The notes: a model not told the origin generated them from the letters alone. Shown: positions 1 through 9,802, counted from the first letter of the stretch. The stretch is 52,548 nt of DNA from Planctomycetota bacterium (GCA_013911165.1 JACETR010000011.1:1-52548), one strand, 5' to 3'. Numbers and translations are program-made.

Positions 1-1881
1 GATGGAGGCTGTTCCCTGAGCAGGGAGGATGCAGATCAGATTGGTGATCTCCGGGAAGGGTTGCGGCAGGGGAAAAGGCCAGTCGTAGCACGGACCTGAC
101 TGGAACATGATCATGTTGGTGGCGCTGATCTCATACTGCCTGTCATTGATCGGGAACTGATCAAAGTTGTCGAGGGGGAGTGTTCCCGACAGGTTCCTTT
201 TGCTGGCGACACTCTCCAGATTTTGAACTTCATCAGAACCGCCGTAGAGCATCCCCTCGAGGCTCAAATCGTCATAGGCATGACGTTTGAGAAAGGCCAG
301 TAACCATTTCCTGGAAAGATCTCGCTGCAGGGGGCGAGCGATGTAGGGGCAGGAATCCACGTCTGGTGAAACGGGAATCCAGTCACAGCTTCCGCAACCA
401 AGACTGGAGGAATCGCTGCTGAATCCGTGACAGCCACCAAGGATGCATATGGAAGTTGCGGATGCAGAAAAGCGTTCCAGTAATCGCTCTGCATAGGGGT
501 AAATCACGTCGGTATCCTGCTCAGCGGTCACACTGACGATGGGAATATCGGGTAACCGGTGCCAGCGATTGGTATTGCCGATCCACGAATCCTGCTTGGC
601 ATCGGTGGGCTGCAGGAGCAACAAGCCGCGGATATCTGAATCAGTTTCTGCGGCAGTGACGGCTGCGGAGGCTCCACGTGAATGCCCACCAAAGAAGAAC
701 CTCTGATGGTCGATAATCCCCTCCAGAGGAGATCCGGGGAGAAGCGAAGTCTCTTCGATCACTTCACGGGTCCTTTGAATCAGGGCAGCAGCGTCGTCGT
801 GCCCTCCCCAGCAATACCAGTCTGGGTAGAGATCGAAAGAGAAGGAGTTACCCACGGACACGCAAATGATTCCGTGTGTGGTCAGGAATCCGAGAATCCC
901 GTCGTAGTCTTCCCAGGAGAACCCTGTTCCATGGTGAAAGATCATGACCGGAGCCGGTTCTGTCAGTCCATTGGGAATCAGGATTCTCAGTGGTTTCAGT
1001 TCTGTGACCTCATCCGCTGGAGGAGGACTCGAGTTGCAGTTCCAAAGCGGATAGGGAGGGGGCCACGGCAGTGGATGGGTGTGATCAAAAAAGGTCTCAA
1101 AGACACTGACCGTGTGCGGCCCAGGCAAGTTCAGATTCGGTGGGGGAGCGATGACTGATTCGGCTTCATCAAATGCGGCCAATCTGCATTTGAAGATGAC
1201 GAGTTCACCAAAGAGATCACGGGCAAAGATCTTGAACGTGTGCAGTCCCGGAGGAACAAGGGACCCTGAGACCTCTCCGGTGGCGGGAATCAATGTCAGG
1301 TTTCCGGGCAGGGATTCACCCGGAAGTAACCCAAACAGTTCAAAGGGCACCTTTTCCTGGATCAGTCCGTTTCCATTTCCCATCTGCCAGTGAACTTCCG
1401 GGATCCGGTCCCCGGGGAAGAAGGCGTGATAGGGGAGGCCAGATCGGAAGGTGGGCATCGTCCATTGCCGCTCCTCTGTGATTTCACCGATGGAACAGGG
1501 AGGAGACTGACAGTCCAGAACAGCGGCAGGGTCAACCAGGCCGCAATCGGGGTAGGGGGGTGGAAGTGTGCTCGGTGATCCAGTGAAGATCAGGCCGAGA
1601 AGAGCGATGGCATCATCCAGAAGAAGCTGCTGATCTCCGTTGATATCTGCCGCAATAGTACAGGGAAGCCCACTGCCAGATCCGAAGAGCTCTTCCAGTA
1701 GCAATACAGGGTCACTGAGATCGTGATTGAGGTCTCCGTTGATATCGCCACGGACAAATCCCGAGACCGTTGTAGACGGGGTTTGGGCAGGGATGGAGTC
1801 ACCGCTCAGGAAAAGCAGGATGACTGCGATTCCCGGGAGCCAGCCTCGTATTAGGCCATTCACGATCGACCTGCCTTTCAT
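1..1881 (-). CDS. secreted alpha/beta hydrolase with N-terminal dockerin-like module (3' end outside window)
   Basis: Open for 627 codons from ATG 1881 to the window edge, so the C-terminus is missing. Residues 1-33 form a signal peptide ending IPAQ. Residues 42-105 are a dockerin-like pair of calcium loops (F42-V-R-G-D46-I-N-G-D and A-A-D-I-N-G-D). They are followed by the Cys-rich tail P-D-C-G-x3-D-P-x4-L-D-C-x4-C that ends other dockerins in this window. Residues about 128-228 resemble a putative-Ig domain (ATGEVSGS). The rest is an alpha/beta hydrolase fold: HHGTG oxyanion segment, nucleophile elbow G399-H-S401-R-G, a possible acid at Asp456 or Asp458, and His485 in GGCHGF. The GHSRGASA elbow resembles chlorophyllase/PET-hydrolase-like and dienelactone-hydrolase-like esterases. 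Substrate unknown. A dockerin at the N-terminus rather than the C-terminus is unusual for this window. The gene is divergent from the peroxidase gene. Confidence 0.85.
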   Translation of the reverse strand, partial: MKGRSIVNGLIRGWLPGIAVILLFLSGDSIPAQTPSTTVSGFVRGDINGDLNHDLSDPVLLLEELFGSGSGLPCTIAADINGDQQLLLDDAIALLGLIFTGSPSTLPPPYPDCGLVDPAAVLDCQSPPCSIGEITEERQWTMPTFRSGLPYHAFFPGDRIPEVHWQMGNGNGLIQEKVPFELFGLLPGESLPGNLTLIPATGEVSGSLVPPGLHTFKIFARDLFGELVIFKCRLAAFDEAESVIAPPPNLNLPGPHTVSVFETFFDHTHPLPWPPPYPLWNCNSSPPPADEVTELKPLRILIPNGLTEPAPVMIFHHGTGFSWEDYDGILGFLTTHGIICVSVGNSFSFDLYPDWYCWGGHDDAAALIQRTREVIEETSLLPGSPLEGIIDHQRFFFGGHSRGASAAVTAAETDSDIRGLLLLQPTDAKQDSWIGNTNRWHRLPDIPIVSVTAEQDTDVIYPYAERLLERFSASATSICILGGCHGFSSDSSSLGCGSCDWIPVSPDVDSCPYIARPLQRDLSRKWLLAFLKRHAYDDLSLEGMLYGGSDEVQNLESVASKRNLSGTLPLDNFDQFPINDRQYEISATNMIMFQSGPCYDWPFPLPQPFPEITNLICILPAQGTASI

Positions 1882-2268
1882 GACTCAATCGCCCTTCATA
1901 ACTATCATAACCTTGTCTCATGATTTAACACTAGTGGAGGTATTCCCGGCAGTTATTACCGTTTGTAAGTTAAATTATTTTGGAAAACGGACATCCAGGT
2001 CGCCTGAAGTGCCCTCACTGGGCCATTGCGACATGTGTCGGAAATTGCATGGATTAACAAGCGCGGTTGAGTTATCTCATTGTATTGATAATATTGCGTG
2101 TTCAGGAAGCCGAAATGTAATCGCTTGTAATGTCTATAAGTTACAGCGTCTCGGTGGACTGAAACGCATTGGCACCTCGGAATTTCGGATTGTGTCTCCG
2201 GAATTTTCGATTTTTTCGCCCCTGAGATAAGGGGCCATGGCTTCAGCGAGCCATTGGGAGGAGACACC
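1882..2268. promoter_or_regulatory. divergent intergenic region between hydrolase and peroxidase genes
   Basis: This stretch of 387 bases shows no credible gene in either direction and must carry both divergent promoters. No clear -35/-10 pair stands out. Close to the plus-strand gene are two small inverted repeats: GCCCCT/AGGGGC (2218-2235) and ATGGC/GCCAT (2237-2254). The second lies directly ahead of the Shine-Dalgarno GGAGG at 2257-2261, so a leader hairpin could affect translation. An imperfect direct repeat (CGGAATTT, then CCGGAATTTT) lies at about 2177-2205. Confidence 0.5.
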
Positions 2269-5200
2269 ATGTCAGATCTTCGCAAGAAGTCTGCAGGTCG
2301 AGCCTTACATGGGCGCAAGATGCAGTTCAGCATCCTCGCTCTCTTTACGGTCTTGACTGCACTGCTGTCCAGCAGTTCCTTGAGTGCACAGTCCGGCCCC
2401 GTTGCGCCGGCGGCACCGACCAATCTGGTCTGCACTGTGGAAGTCGCTCACGTCAATCTGGAATGGGCCAACACTGGCCAGTACGACCAGGTCATCCTGC
2501 GTCGTAATGGCGTCATGCTGGTTATTCTGGAAGGAACCGCGACCAGTTATGTGGATATGGACGTACCGGCGAATTTTCACCTGTACTCAGTTCACGGATT
2601 GACCACCGGTTCAGCCGGGCAGGCTGAAGGGGAGGGTGCGGAATGCACCGTCTTCCTGATTTCTCCCCCATTGGAGCCTGAACTGGAAGTTCCCGCAGCA
2701 CTCAACTTCCTTCCTGTGCCACTTCCGGACAACCTGTTCGATTTCATTGCCGATCCGGACATGGCCATCGCTCTCGGAAAAGCACTTTTCTGGGACATGC
2801 AGGCTGGATCTGATGAAGAAGTGGCTTGTGCGACTTGTCACTACCATGCCGGTTCCGACAATCGCCGCACCCATCAGCTCTACAATGGTCATAACGAGGT
2901 TTTCGATGTCGCTCCCGCGAACCATGGTCTTTCTGCGGAAGATTTTCCCTTCCACAAACTGGCCAACCCGAATGACCACACCTCTGCAGTGATCACCAGC
3001 AATGATGACGTTGCAGGATCTTCCGGAATTTTGCACTCCAACTTCAATGGGCTCATCGAAACGGTCGATGGAACCCTGACCGAGGATCTGACGACACTGA
3101 TCAACAATGACAGTATCAAAGTCAATGCTGATGGCACTCTGGTCCAGATGCGTAACACCACAAATCGCAATGCGCCGACCGTGATCAACTCCATCTACTT
3201 CCTGGAGACCTTCTGGGATGGAAGAGCTTCATTCTGGTTCAACGGACGTGACAACTGGGGCCCCCGCAATCCGGATGCCTTTGTTTACAAGGTCCAGCCG
3301 GGTGGAGAAGTCACTCAGGAGCAGATCCTTCTGGACAAGGCCTCTTTGGCTTCCCAGGCTGCTGCGCCCGTGGCCAGTGGCGATGAGATGTCTGCTCATG
3401 GCCGGGATCTTCTTCGTACCGGTCAGAAGCTGCTCAGCAGGCAGCCTCTTGCCACCCAGGAAGTTCATCCCAACGACAGCGTTCTGGGCCTCATGCGTGA
3501 CGGAACTGATGGCAAGGGTCTCGATATGACCTATCAGGAGATGATCCAGTCCGCCTTCGTCATGTCCTGGTGGAACAGTGACCGTCTCTTTGGTGCCGAC
3601 CTGCAGCCTCTGCTGGATCCGGTGACCGGTGCTCCTCTGACCGGTGCTCCCAGCAATCTGGAGCAGTTCACCATGATGGAAGCCAACTTCTCCCTCTTCT
3701 GGGGACTGGCCATCATGATGTATGAGTCAACTCTCATTTCAGACGACTCTCCCTACGATCGTTGGTGGAGAGCCAATCGCAACCCTGCCGATCCGACCGG
3801 CGACATCAATGCCCTGACCGCTCAAGAGCATGAGGGGATGACAGTTCTCTCCACTGCGACTTGCATGTTCTGTCATACCACTTCCCTGTGGTCGAGTGCC
3901 GGAACCAGCAAGATCCTGACAGTGCTCGAGCCCGAAGCCTCCGAGATTGAGGCTCTCCTCGAGCGTATGCCGATGCGAGACATGCAGCTTTCCGTCTACG
4001 ACGGTGGCTTCTACAACCTCGGCGTGACTCCGACGATTGAGGATCTTGGTCGCGGTGGTATCGACCCCTTCGGTCACAGTTTCTCCATCGTCAAAACCTT
4101 CCAGGAGAAGGCCAATATCGGTGTTGCTGACCAGGATGGGGATGGAATCCCCAACCAGGCGGACCCGGACTTTGTTTTCCACGACTTCCAGCCGTTTGCA
4201 GATCACGTTCTCGTGGTCACTCCTCCTCCGGCTCCGTGGGAAGACACCAACATGGATGGAATGTTCAAGACTCCGACCTTGCGCAATGTCGAGTTGACCG
4301 GTCCCTACTTCCACAATGGTGGAGCTTCCACCCTTGAGCAGGTCGTGACCTTCTATGCCCGTGGTGGTAACTTCCCGGAGGTCAATCTGGACACCCTTGC
4401 TCCGGAAATGATCCCGACGCCGTTCCTTTCCGTGGACGAGCAGCGCAAAAAGGCGATGGTCGCCTTCCTTGAATCGCTGACCGATGACCGTGTTCGCTGG
4501 GAGCAGGCTCCCTTCGATCATCCGGAACTGCGGATTCCCGAAGGCGCCATCTTCAGTCCCATTAACGGAGATGTCCTTCATGGCAACGACAACATCGCCA
4601 TCGATCGCTTCAAGACGATTCCGGCGGTTGGTGCTGAGGGGCGTGCAGTGGAGACGGACAGCGAAGGCCGTCCTCTCGATCCGCTGGTCAAGTTCCTTCA
4701 GCCGACTCGGGTCAAGGATCTCTCCTGTGTGACCGATGTCGATTCGGTCAGCCTCTCCTGGCTGCCCCAGGAGTTCCCGTTTGACGCAGCGACCAGCATC
4801 AAGGTCCTGCGCAACAATCAGGAGATTGGATTACTTTCCCGCGAGGCCAGCTCTTTTGTGGACCCGGACGTTCCACCCGGAGAGCACATTTACACGGTCC
4901 GTGGTGAAGATGCCCATGAGGGCCTGAATGCTGAGTGCTCGGCAATCTTCCCGCCACCCGCTCCGCTCAATCTTTCTGTCAACGTCAATAACAATCAGGT
5001 GAGCCTTCAGTGGACCAACCCCTGGCCTTACCACTCCTTCGACATTTTCCGCAACGGAATCAAGGTTGCGGATGCTCTCTCCGGTGTTTCCGAGGTCTTC
5101 GTTGATTCCAACGTTCCTGCGGGAGTTCACCAGTATGAGATCGTCGGAAGAATCCTTTCCCTTCACACGGGTATCCTGATCTACAGCGATCCATCCCCGA

Positions 5201-6990
5201 TCTCCGCAGAGCGTCATCCGCTGGCTCCCGAGATTCTTGGCTGCTCCCAGCCGTCTCAGGCGCAGAACCAGTTGACCTGGATCAACACCGAGGAGTTTGA
5301 ATCCCTGACCCTTTCCAGAAATGGTGAGGTGATCGCAGAGTTGGCAGGAGACGCCACCTCTTACACCGATCTTGATTCACTTCCGGGTGATTCCGAGTAC
5401 AGCATTGAGGCTTCTGTGCAGGGGCTGAACTCCCCGACAGCCACTTGCCTGGTGCAGCGTGCTCCGCTTCCGGTGGATTCACTGAGTTGCAGCAACAATG
5501 GCGGAATCGGAATTCTCAGCTGGGTCAATCCGGAGCCTTGGCAGCAGGCCGAGATCCACAGGGATGGCCAGTTGATTGCCATTCTCACCGGTAATGAGAA
5601 CACCTATCAGGACGACTTCCTTGGAAATGCCGGCTCAGGTCTGCATCAGTACGTGATCAGGACCTTCTTCGACAGTCTGACCCAGGGGGAATCCTCCTGC
5701 AGTCTGCTCGTCGAGCCAGATCCGGTGGTGATGTTCCAGTGCGAGCCGATCTCCGGTGGAATGCTCCTCTCCTGGACCAATACCGACACCTACACTGCGA
5801 TCGAAATCATGCGTGGCAGCGAGTTGATCATCACCCTCGGTGGTGGATCCAACTCGTACTTCGATGATCAGGCGGGTGGGGGTGTGGTCAGCTACACCAT
5901 TACTGCAATCCGTGAGGGAGTCCCCTCAGATTCCGTTGGTTGTACTGCTGTGGTTCCCGCTGCTCCGATCACTGATCTGGGCTGCTCTCCGGAGGCTGCT
6001 GGCAACCAGTTGTCCTGGACCAATGGTGGGGCATACGACGAGATTGCCGTGATTCGTGACGGCTCACTCATTGCCACCATTTCCGGAACCGAAGCCGGTT
6101 ACCTCGATACCACCGCATCCGGTGGAACCTCGCTCTACCAGCTTCAGCCGCAATTCGCGGGTGCACCTTCCGACGCTTCCAACATGTGCTCCACTTCCAG
6201 AGCTCCGCAAGCCATCAGTGGCTTGCAGGCGGTGGTTGTCGAGAACTGCCAGGGAGATGTCCAGCTTTCATGGACCAATGGTGAGGCGTATGACTCGATT
6301 CGTGTTGAGCGTAATGGAATCGCATTGGTCACCCTTCCGGGCGACCTGACTTCGACTTCCATTGAGGTGATCGGAAATGGAATCCACCAGATTACTCTGG
6401 TTCCCAGCATCGACTTCATCGATGGTCTGGCTACGGGTGTCACCGCTGATACTTCAGTAGACCCGTTGGTGCTTCCGACCGATTTTGCCGGTTCCGTGGA
6501 TCCGGATACCTGTCAGGCCAGTTTGACCTGGACCAACCAGGGCACCTACTCCGGTTTGAGACTGGTCTCCAATGGTCAGGTACTGGCAGAGATCGCCGGT
6601 GCTGCGACTTCCGCCGTCATCACCTTGCCCAGCTCCGGAGTTCACTCCCTTGGCCTCGTGGCAGTGGGTGAGTGCGGAGAAACCAGTATGGTTCCGCAGA
6701 TGCTCGAGCTGGATTGCTCGCAGCGATTCCTCAGAGGTGACCACAACGGTGACGGAGCCGTCGATATCTCCGACGCCATGTCCCTTTTGAGTGCTCTCTT
6801 TGCCAACGGCGTCACGAACTGTGAAGACGCTGCCGACTCCAACGACGACGGGGCGATCGACGTCTCGGATGCGGTCAGGACTCTGCAGTACCTCTTCGGT
6901 GGTGGCACGATTCCGGCACCGATCGATTCCTGCGGTTCGGACCAGACCGTTGACGGACTGGGTTGTGTTCAGGGATCCAGCTGCCCCTAG
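2269..6990 (+). CDS. secreted di-heme cytochrome c peroxidase/MauG-like protein with beta-sandwich repeats and dockerin
   Basis: A 1573-residue protein. ATG 2269 is chosen because GGAGG (2257-2261) sits 7 bases upstream; an in-frame TTG at 2254 is less likely. A signal peptide ends near SLSAQ. After one beta-sandwich repeat comes a bacterial di-heme peroxidase/MauG-type domain: LGKALFWD, heme motif C187-A-T-C-H191, second heme motif C532-M-F-C-H536, and the family's C-terminal stretch around TLRNVELTGPYFHNGG. A thrombospondin-3-like calcium insert (DQDGDGIPNQADPD) sits inside this domain. About eight Fn3-like repeats of roughly 80 residues follow (consensus LSWTN-x3-Y-x2-I-x2-RNG). Residues 1487-1552 are a dockerin-like pair, ending in the CG-x-D...L-x-C-x5-C tail. 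Such enzymes use periplasmic c-type hemes to reduce peroxide or oxidise a substrate; the substrate here is unknown. It is far longer than the usual 300-600-residue relatives. Confidence 0.92.
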   Translation: MSDLRKKSAGRALHGRKMQFSILALFTVLTALLSSSSLSAQSGPVAPAAPTNLVCTVEVAHVNLEWANTGQYDQVILRRNGVMLVILEGTATSYVDMDVPANFHLYSVHGLTTGSAGQAEGEGAECTVFLISPPLEPELEVPAALNFLPVPLPDNLFDFIADPDMAIALGKALFWDMQAGSDEEVACATCHYHAGSDNRRTHQLYNGHNEVFDVAPANHGLSAEDFPFHKLANPNDHTSAVITSNDDVAGSSGILHSNFNGLIETVDGTLTEDLTTLINNDSIKVNADGTLVQMRNTTNRNAPTVINSIYFLETFWDGRASFWFNGRDNWGPRNPDAFVYKVQPGGEVTQEQILLDKASLASQAAAPVASGDEMSAHGRDLLRTGQKLLSRQPLATQEVHPNDSVLGLMRDGTDGKGLDMTYQEMIQSAFVMSWWNSDRLFGADLQPLLDPVTGAPLTGAPSNLEQFTMMEANFSLFWGLAIMMYESTLISDDSPYDRWWRANRNPADPTGDINALTAQEHEGMTVLSTATCMFCHTTSLWSSAGTSKILTVLEPEASEIEALLERMPMRDMQLSVYDGGFYNLGVTPTIEDLGRGGIDPFGHSFSIVKTFQEKANIGVADQDGDGIPNQADPDFVFHDFQPFADHVLVVTPPPAPWEDTNMDGMFKTPTLRNVELTGPYFHNGGASTLEQVVTFYARGGNFPEVNLDTLAPEMIPTPFLSVDEQRKKAMVAFLESLTDDRVRWEQAPFDHPELRIPEGAIFSPINGDVLHGNDNIAIDRFKTIPAVGAEGRAVETDSEGRPLDPLVKFLQPTRVKDLSCVTDVDSVSLSWLPQEFPFDAATSIKVLRNNQEIGLLSREASSFVDPDVPPGEHIYTVRGEDAHEGLNAECSAIFPPPAPLNLSVNVNNNQVSLQWTNPWPYHSFDIFRNGIKVADALSGVSEVFVDSNVPAGVHQYEIVGRILSLHTGILIYSDPSPISAERHPLAPEILGCSQPSQAQNQLTWINTEEFESLTLSRNGEVIAELAGDATSYTDLDSLPGDSEYSIEASVQGLNSPTATCLVQRAPLPVDSLSCSNNGGIGILSWVNPEPWQQAEIHRDGQLIAILTGNENTYQDDFLGNAGSGLHQYVIRTFFDSLTQGESSCSLLVEPDPVVMFQCEPISGGMLLSWTNTDTYTAIEIMRGSELIITLGGGSNSYFDDQAGGGVVSYTITAIREGVPSDSVGCTAVVPAAPITDLGCSPEAAGNQLSWTNGGAYDEIAVIRDGSLIATISGTEAGYLDTTASGGTSLYQLQPQFAGAPSDASNMCSTSRAPQAISGLQAVVVENCQGDVQLSWTNGEAYDSIRVERNGIALVTLPGDLTSTSIEVIGNGIHQITLVPSIDFIDGLATGVTADTSVDPLVLPTDFAGSVDPDTCQASLTWTNQGTYSGLRLVSNGQVLAEIAGAATSAVITLPSSGVHSLGLVAVGECGETSMVPQMLELDCSQRFLRGDHNGDGAVDISDAMSLLSALFANGVTNCEDAADSNDDGAIDVSDAVRTLQYLFGGGTIPAPIDSCGSDQTVDGLGCVQGSSCP

Positions 6991-7000
6991 GGGTAGTGGA

Positions 7001-7040
7001 GGATTTTGGGCTCCCTCGGGATCGAGGGGGCCTGAAATCC
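7001..7040 (+). terminator. 18-bp hairpin after the peroxidase gene, without a T-run
   Basis: The arms 7001-7018 and 7023-7040 pair along all 18 positions (three of them G-T) around a GGAT loop, 10 bases after the TAG stop. No T-tract follows, so it is not a standard intrinsic terminator. It could be an mRNA 3'-end stabiliser, an attenuator between the peroxidase gene and the 7312 gene, or a Rho-assisted end. Confidence 0.5.
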
Positions 7041-7311
7041 AGTTAGTCAAGTCTGTCAGGATCGACAGATGTTAATATGTTGAAAAGTACTGTTTTGGCG
7101 AAATGTCTGAAAAATGGCAACTAACGATGCTTGAACGGTTCAGAATTGTGAATAACATAAGGTCACGCTTGTTAGTCCTATTGATAGGTTGAAAGCGTCC
7201 AGTTCCCTCAAGAGGGGCTGTATCCTTATGAAAAGACTAAAGGGCAGGAATCTGCCCAGGTGGTGTGTAATGCATTTTTTGAATGAACAATGTAAATACA
7301 AAGAGGCTGTA

Positions 7312-9762
7312 ATGGATAGGAGTTGTGCCTTGAAAACTCCATACAATCTCGTGAAATTCGTCCTCCTGGTGTTGTTTACTTTCACCTTCTCGCTGAGCGC
7401 TCATGCTCAGTTGGGAGTGGGAGATGGAACGATGGGGGTTACCGGTGCTGCCGTGAGTGGTGAGATTGAGTTCATGTCTGTCGATGACATGAATGATCCC
7501 TTCTCCAGTGGCATCATGATCGTTGCGGGTCAGGCCTGGATTATCCCGAAGAACCTGATCGTTGGTCTTCCTGCCAATTACCTCACGCTGCAGCAGATCT
7601 TCACCGAAGCGCCTCCGGAGGCTCTCGCCATGGGCGAGTCCGGACTGGTACGCGGTGATGCTTCGCTCCGCGGCCGTGGTGGTGCAACCGCTCACATTCT
7701 GGGTAACCAGATGCCCGACGGACGCAACATTGCCGGTGACGTCTTCATTCAGAAGGATGTTGACACCGTTCAGGGAACCGTCACCTACATCGACTACGAC
7801 CACGGATACTTCCGAATCAACGGAACCGTGGGAGCCGATCAGGGTGGAGTCATGATCCGACTCAATGACCCTGAGGGCGGACAGACCATCCAAAATGGCC
7901 CCGGTTGCAGTGTTGGCCCCAATTGCAGTCCTGATGTTCGATTCATGAACGACCCGGGAAGCTACACTGCCAACTACATCACCGGATATCCTATGTGTAT
8001 TCCCAGTACGGTGACCGGTGGCAACAGAACCTCAGGTGCGGATGCCAATGGTGAAGGTGACGCCTTCTGCCCACATTGGAATCGAGAGGGTGTTACACAG
8101 CCTGGTGGAACGGTTGTCCCGGATTCACGCTACTTCGCTCCCCTCCTTTTGGGGGACAGTATCGGCGCAGAGGGCAACAAGGAGGTCATCGACGGAGTTC
8201 GTTTCTTCTCCTGTCACTCTCTGACGATCAACTTGGCTCTCCTGACCCGTAACGCTCCAGACCAGCCGTCCTACATTCTTGCCGACGAGGCGGAGTGGGA
8301 TGCACCCGGATTCGCTAATGAAAGAGCCAAGGCACTCTTCATCGGTTTCTCCACTCTGGTTGATGCACAGGTCGATATCTTTGGTCTTTACGTGGACCCT
8401 GCGACCGGTGAACAGCACGAGAGAATCGTCGCCAGTACTGTGAACAACCCCCTGACCATCAAGCATGGAATCGGGGTCGGTAACTCTGGGGGAACCATTT
8501 TCAAGGTCGTCTACGACGTGGACTTCCTGAAAGGGGCTCCCGTCGGACCCAGAAGATCACCCTGCACTCAGCTGCGAATCTCTGGCTACGACGTCTGCCC
8601 GAACTTGGGCACCATGGACGAAGAGTTCTCCATGCTTTCACCCATTGCCCAGGAGGCCATCTTCGTCTCGACCCATGAGGCAGAGCTGCTTCCCGGAATC
8701 CACCCCTTCAACATTCAGGGTGAGCCGGCCAGCAGTGATCGCTACCTGACGGGTGTCGGATACGGCCACCCGGAATTCGGTGAGATTGACATGAACCGTC
8801 TTTGGTGGCCGATGGTCTTTGCAGGAGCCCCCTGGAACCTTGATCGTCGCCTGCATCCCGCCGGTTGTGTGGATACCAATGGCGACGAAGTGGTCGACTG
8901 TGAAGACATGACCGCGGTGCCCATGGGTGATCTTCGCCTCGATCCCTTCCCGTTCTCTGGTCTGAACCCGATTAACGGAGTTCAGGGTGGTCTGAACATC
9001 GACCTTGTTGAGCCTCCGCTGGAGGATCCGATTCAGGGTGAGGTTTGTGGCAACGGTATCGACGATGAGGGTGACTTCCTGATCGACTGTGACGACCCGG
9101 AGTGCGCTCTGACCAACCTGTGTGTTCTTCTTGAGCAGGCGGGTGGCGAAATCGGTGAAGCAGGGTTCTGCGGCAACTTCCTCGACGACGACGGCGATGG
9201 ACTTGCTGACTGTGCCGATCCGGAGTGTGCCTTCACCCTCGATTGTGCCGGAGTCGGTGCAAATCTGGGACTTCAGTTTGTTCCTGGCAACATGGAGATC
9301 GCCTTCGGATACTGGCCCTTCACCATGGAGAACACTGACGGAGATCCGCTCACCGGAACCAATGGCGCCGAGAATATGACCACCCGCATCATTTGGGACA
9401 ACCTCGCCCTGATGCCTTCTGGGCCTCACTCACCGATGGATATCCCGGATCTGGCGACCGCTTGCCAGAATCTGAATGGTGCGCCCCAACCGGCGCTTCC
9501 CGGTGCTCTCGGAATCGATGTCTTGATGGACCAGCCTCTGACGGTGGCCCTGAGCAGCATCGTGACCGACCCCGATCAAGACAACATGACGGTGACCTTC
9601 GGCCCTGGATCGGCTGGAGGAACCCTGACGCAGGCCAATGGCAACTATGTCTATGTCCCTGCTGCAGGATTCACCGGACAAGAACTTTTCTCTTTTACTG
9701 CAACTGATCCTCACGGTGGTGTGACCTCCGGAACGCTCAGATTTGATGTTTCGCAGCCGTAG
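7312..9762 (+). CDS. large secreted protein of unknown family, first of a paralogous pair
   Basis: An 816-residue protein. ATG 7312 is preferred over upstream in-frame starts because AAGAGG (7301-7306) precedes it and it opens a clean signal peptide ending SAHAQ at residue 33. Residues about 34-560 align along their length with the next gene's product: GEIE-x3-VDDM, AGDVF, GEGD-x-FCP-x-WNR, VPDSR-x-F, DGVRFFS, YDVDFL-x-GAP, HPEF-x-E and PWNLDRRL. No known domain was recognised in that part. Two Cys/Asp-rich motifs follow (CGNGIDDEGD and CGNFLDDDGD, each ending D-C-x-D-P-E-C-A), probably metal-binding. Residues about 740-816 are a cadherin-like repeat (DPDQDNMTV...FTATDPHGG). There is no dockerin. 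The 40-base gap to the next gene suggests co-transcription. Confidence 0.85.
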   Translation: MDRSCALKTPYNLVKFVLLVLFTFTFSLSAHAQLGVGDGTMGVTGAAVSGEIEFMSVDDMNDPFSSGIMIVAGQAWIIPKNLIVGLPANYLTLQQIFTEAPPEALAMGESGLVRGDASLRGRGGATAHILGNQMPDGRNIAGDVFIQKDVDTVQGTVTYIDYDHGYFRINGTVGADQGGVMIRLNDPEGGQTIQNGPGCSVGPNCSPDVRFMNDPGSYTANYITGYPMCIPSTVTGGNRTSGADANGEGDAFCPHWNREGVTQPGGTVVPDSRYFAPLLLGDSIGAEGNKEVIDGVRFFSCHSLTINLALLTRNAPDQPSYILADEAEWDAPGFANERAKALFIGFSTLVDAQVDIFGLYVDPATGEQHERIVASTVNNPLTIKHGIGVGNSGGTIFKVVYDVDFLKGAPVGPRRSPCTQLRISGYDVCPNLGTMDEEFSMLSPIAQEAIFVSTHEAELLPGIHPFNIQGEPASSDRYLTGVGYGHPEFGEIDMNRLWWPMVFAGAPWNLDRRLHPAGCVDTNGDEVVDCEDMTAVPMGDLRLDPFPFSGLNPINGVQGGLNIDLVEPPLEDPIQGEVCGNGIDDEGDFLIDCDDPECALTNLCVLLEQAGGEIGEAGFCGNFLDDDGDGLADCADPECAFTLDCAGVGANLGLQFVPGNMEIAFGYWPFTMENTDGDPLTGTNGAENMTTRIIWDNLALMPSGPHSPMDIPDLATACQNLNGAPQPALPGALGIDVLMDQPLTVALSSIVTDPDQDNMTVTFGPGSAGGTLTQANGNYVYVPAAGFTGQELFSFTATDPHGGVTSGTLRFDVSQP

Positions 9763-9802
9763 GTCAAAAGAACACCACAAAAGATTCAGGAGTGTGAACG
9801 AC

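Noticed and set aside
682..1158. A 158-codon plus-strand frame near the window start
   Set aside because: It overlaps the unbroken hydrolase frame on the minus strand, which has the nucleophile elbow and dockerin motifs.
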